A DNA stretch of 52,677 nucleotides from positions 1-52,677 of the forward strand of contig JAQCLD010000019.1 of NCBI GenBank assembly GCA_027592785.1, written 5' to 3'. Source of the DNA: Acidobacteriota bacterium. GTDB lineage: Bacteria; Acidobacteriota; Terriglobia; Bryobacterales; UBA6623. The notes under the pieces were generated by a model. It did no database searches and was not told where the DNA came from. It saw only the letters and a list, made by a program, of their open reading frames with translations. Both the position numbers and the translations under genes were made by a program. Shown piece after piece: positions 52,553-52,677 of the stretch; the first letter of the stretch is position 1; each line of letters starts with the position of its first letter.

Positions 52553-52677
52553 CTGACTTCAGCCCTCCCCAGAGCTCCTAGCAAAACCTCGGCGTGCCAA
52601 GCACCCGAACACCTAAGCCGGGATTTCCATTTTGGCCATCGCGACGCGTTGACGGTAGCAGAGCTTGCCCGCCGGTG

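Noticed and set aside
52553..52677. Sigma-54 promoter (TGGCACG near the start of the second PEP-CTERM gene)
   Set aside because: The GC element lies 14 bases after GG instead of the required 10.

Overview
The window looks like a chromosomal piece of a Gram-negative, GC-rich, aerobic heterotroph, most likely an Acidobacteriota member of the Bryobacterales/Solibacter type. This rests on gene content, not on a search. The clues are a DUF1501 protein next to a large cytochrome/DUF1549/LamG/DUF1553 protein, a DUF1080 protein, two PQQ propeller dehydrogenases, exported flavoenzymes, PEP-CTERM proteins, a Pal lipoprotein and Tad minor pilins. No prophage, IS element, CRISPR array, rRNA or tRNA was seen.

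Layout. 276-2156: GT-C-type membrane protein. 2137-6889 (minus): operon of an exported PQQ dehydrogenase, a pentaheme cytochrome and two twin-arginine-type FMN hydroxyacid oxidases. 6957-7820: exported esterase. 7895-13582: uppS-cdsA, then rplM-rpsI-rpsB-tsf-pyrH-frr, with strong stem-loops in three successive spacers. 13592-17627: RmlD-like reductase, KDG-type sugar kinase, arginine decarboxylase. 17629-22220 (minus): DUF1501 and cytochrome/DUF1549/DUF1553 pair. 22261-26809 (minus): MrfA-type helicase, SDR and MrfB-type exonuclease, all overlapping. 27098-31721 (plus): TIM-barrel epimerase, DUF1080 hydrolase, a cytochrome c fused to a helix-hairpin-helix domain, a diheme cytochrome and a PQQ alcohol dehydrogenase. 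31727-40908: formyltransferase broken by one stop codon, exported VOC protein, lactonase-like lipoprotein, sulfatase, FecR protein, AlkA-type glycosylase and Pal. 41253-45580: PEP-CTERM protein, FKBP isomerase, cysS, a cation/proton antiporter and a YkgJ-type protein. 45751-47975 (minus): two TadE proteins and a TadG-like protein. 48296-51805: metH. 51869-52552: second PEP-CTERM protein.

How the parts work together. Two separate operons pair a PQQ dehydrogenase that has no heme of its own with dedicated c-type cytochromes, which suggests sugars or alcohols are oxidised outside the cytoplasm with electrons passed to respiration. The 27-32 kb operon adds a 3-keto-glycoside-hydrolase family member and a sugar epimerase, so oxidation may be the first step of glycoside breakdown. 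The 2-7 kb operon adds exported hydroxyacid oxidases, which could act on aldonic or other hydroxyacids. The most interesting targets are these two operons, the helix-hairpin-helix cytochrome, and the mrfA-SDR-mrfB repair operon with a palindrome at its predicted transcription start.
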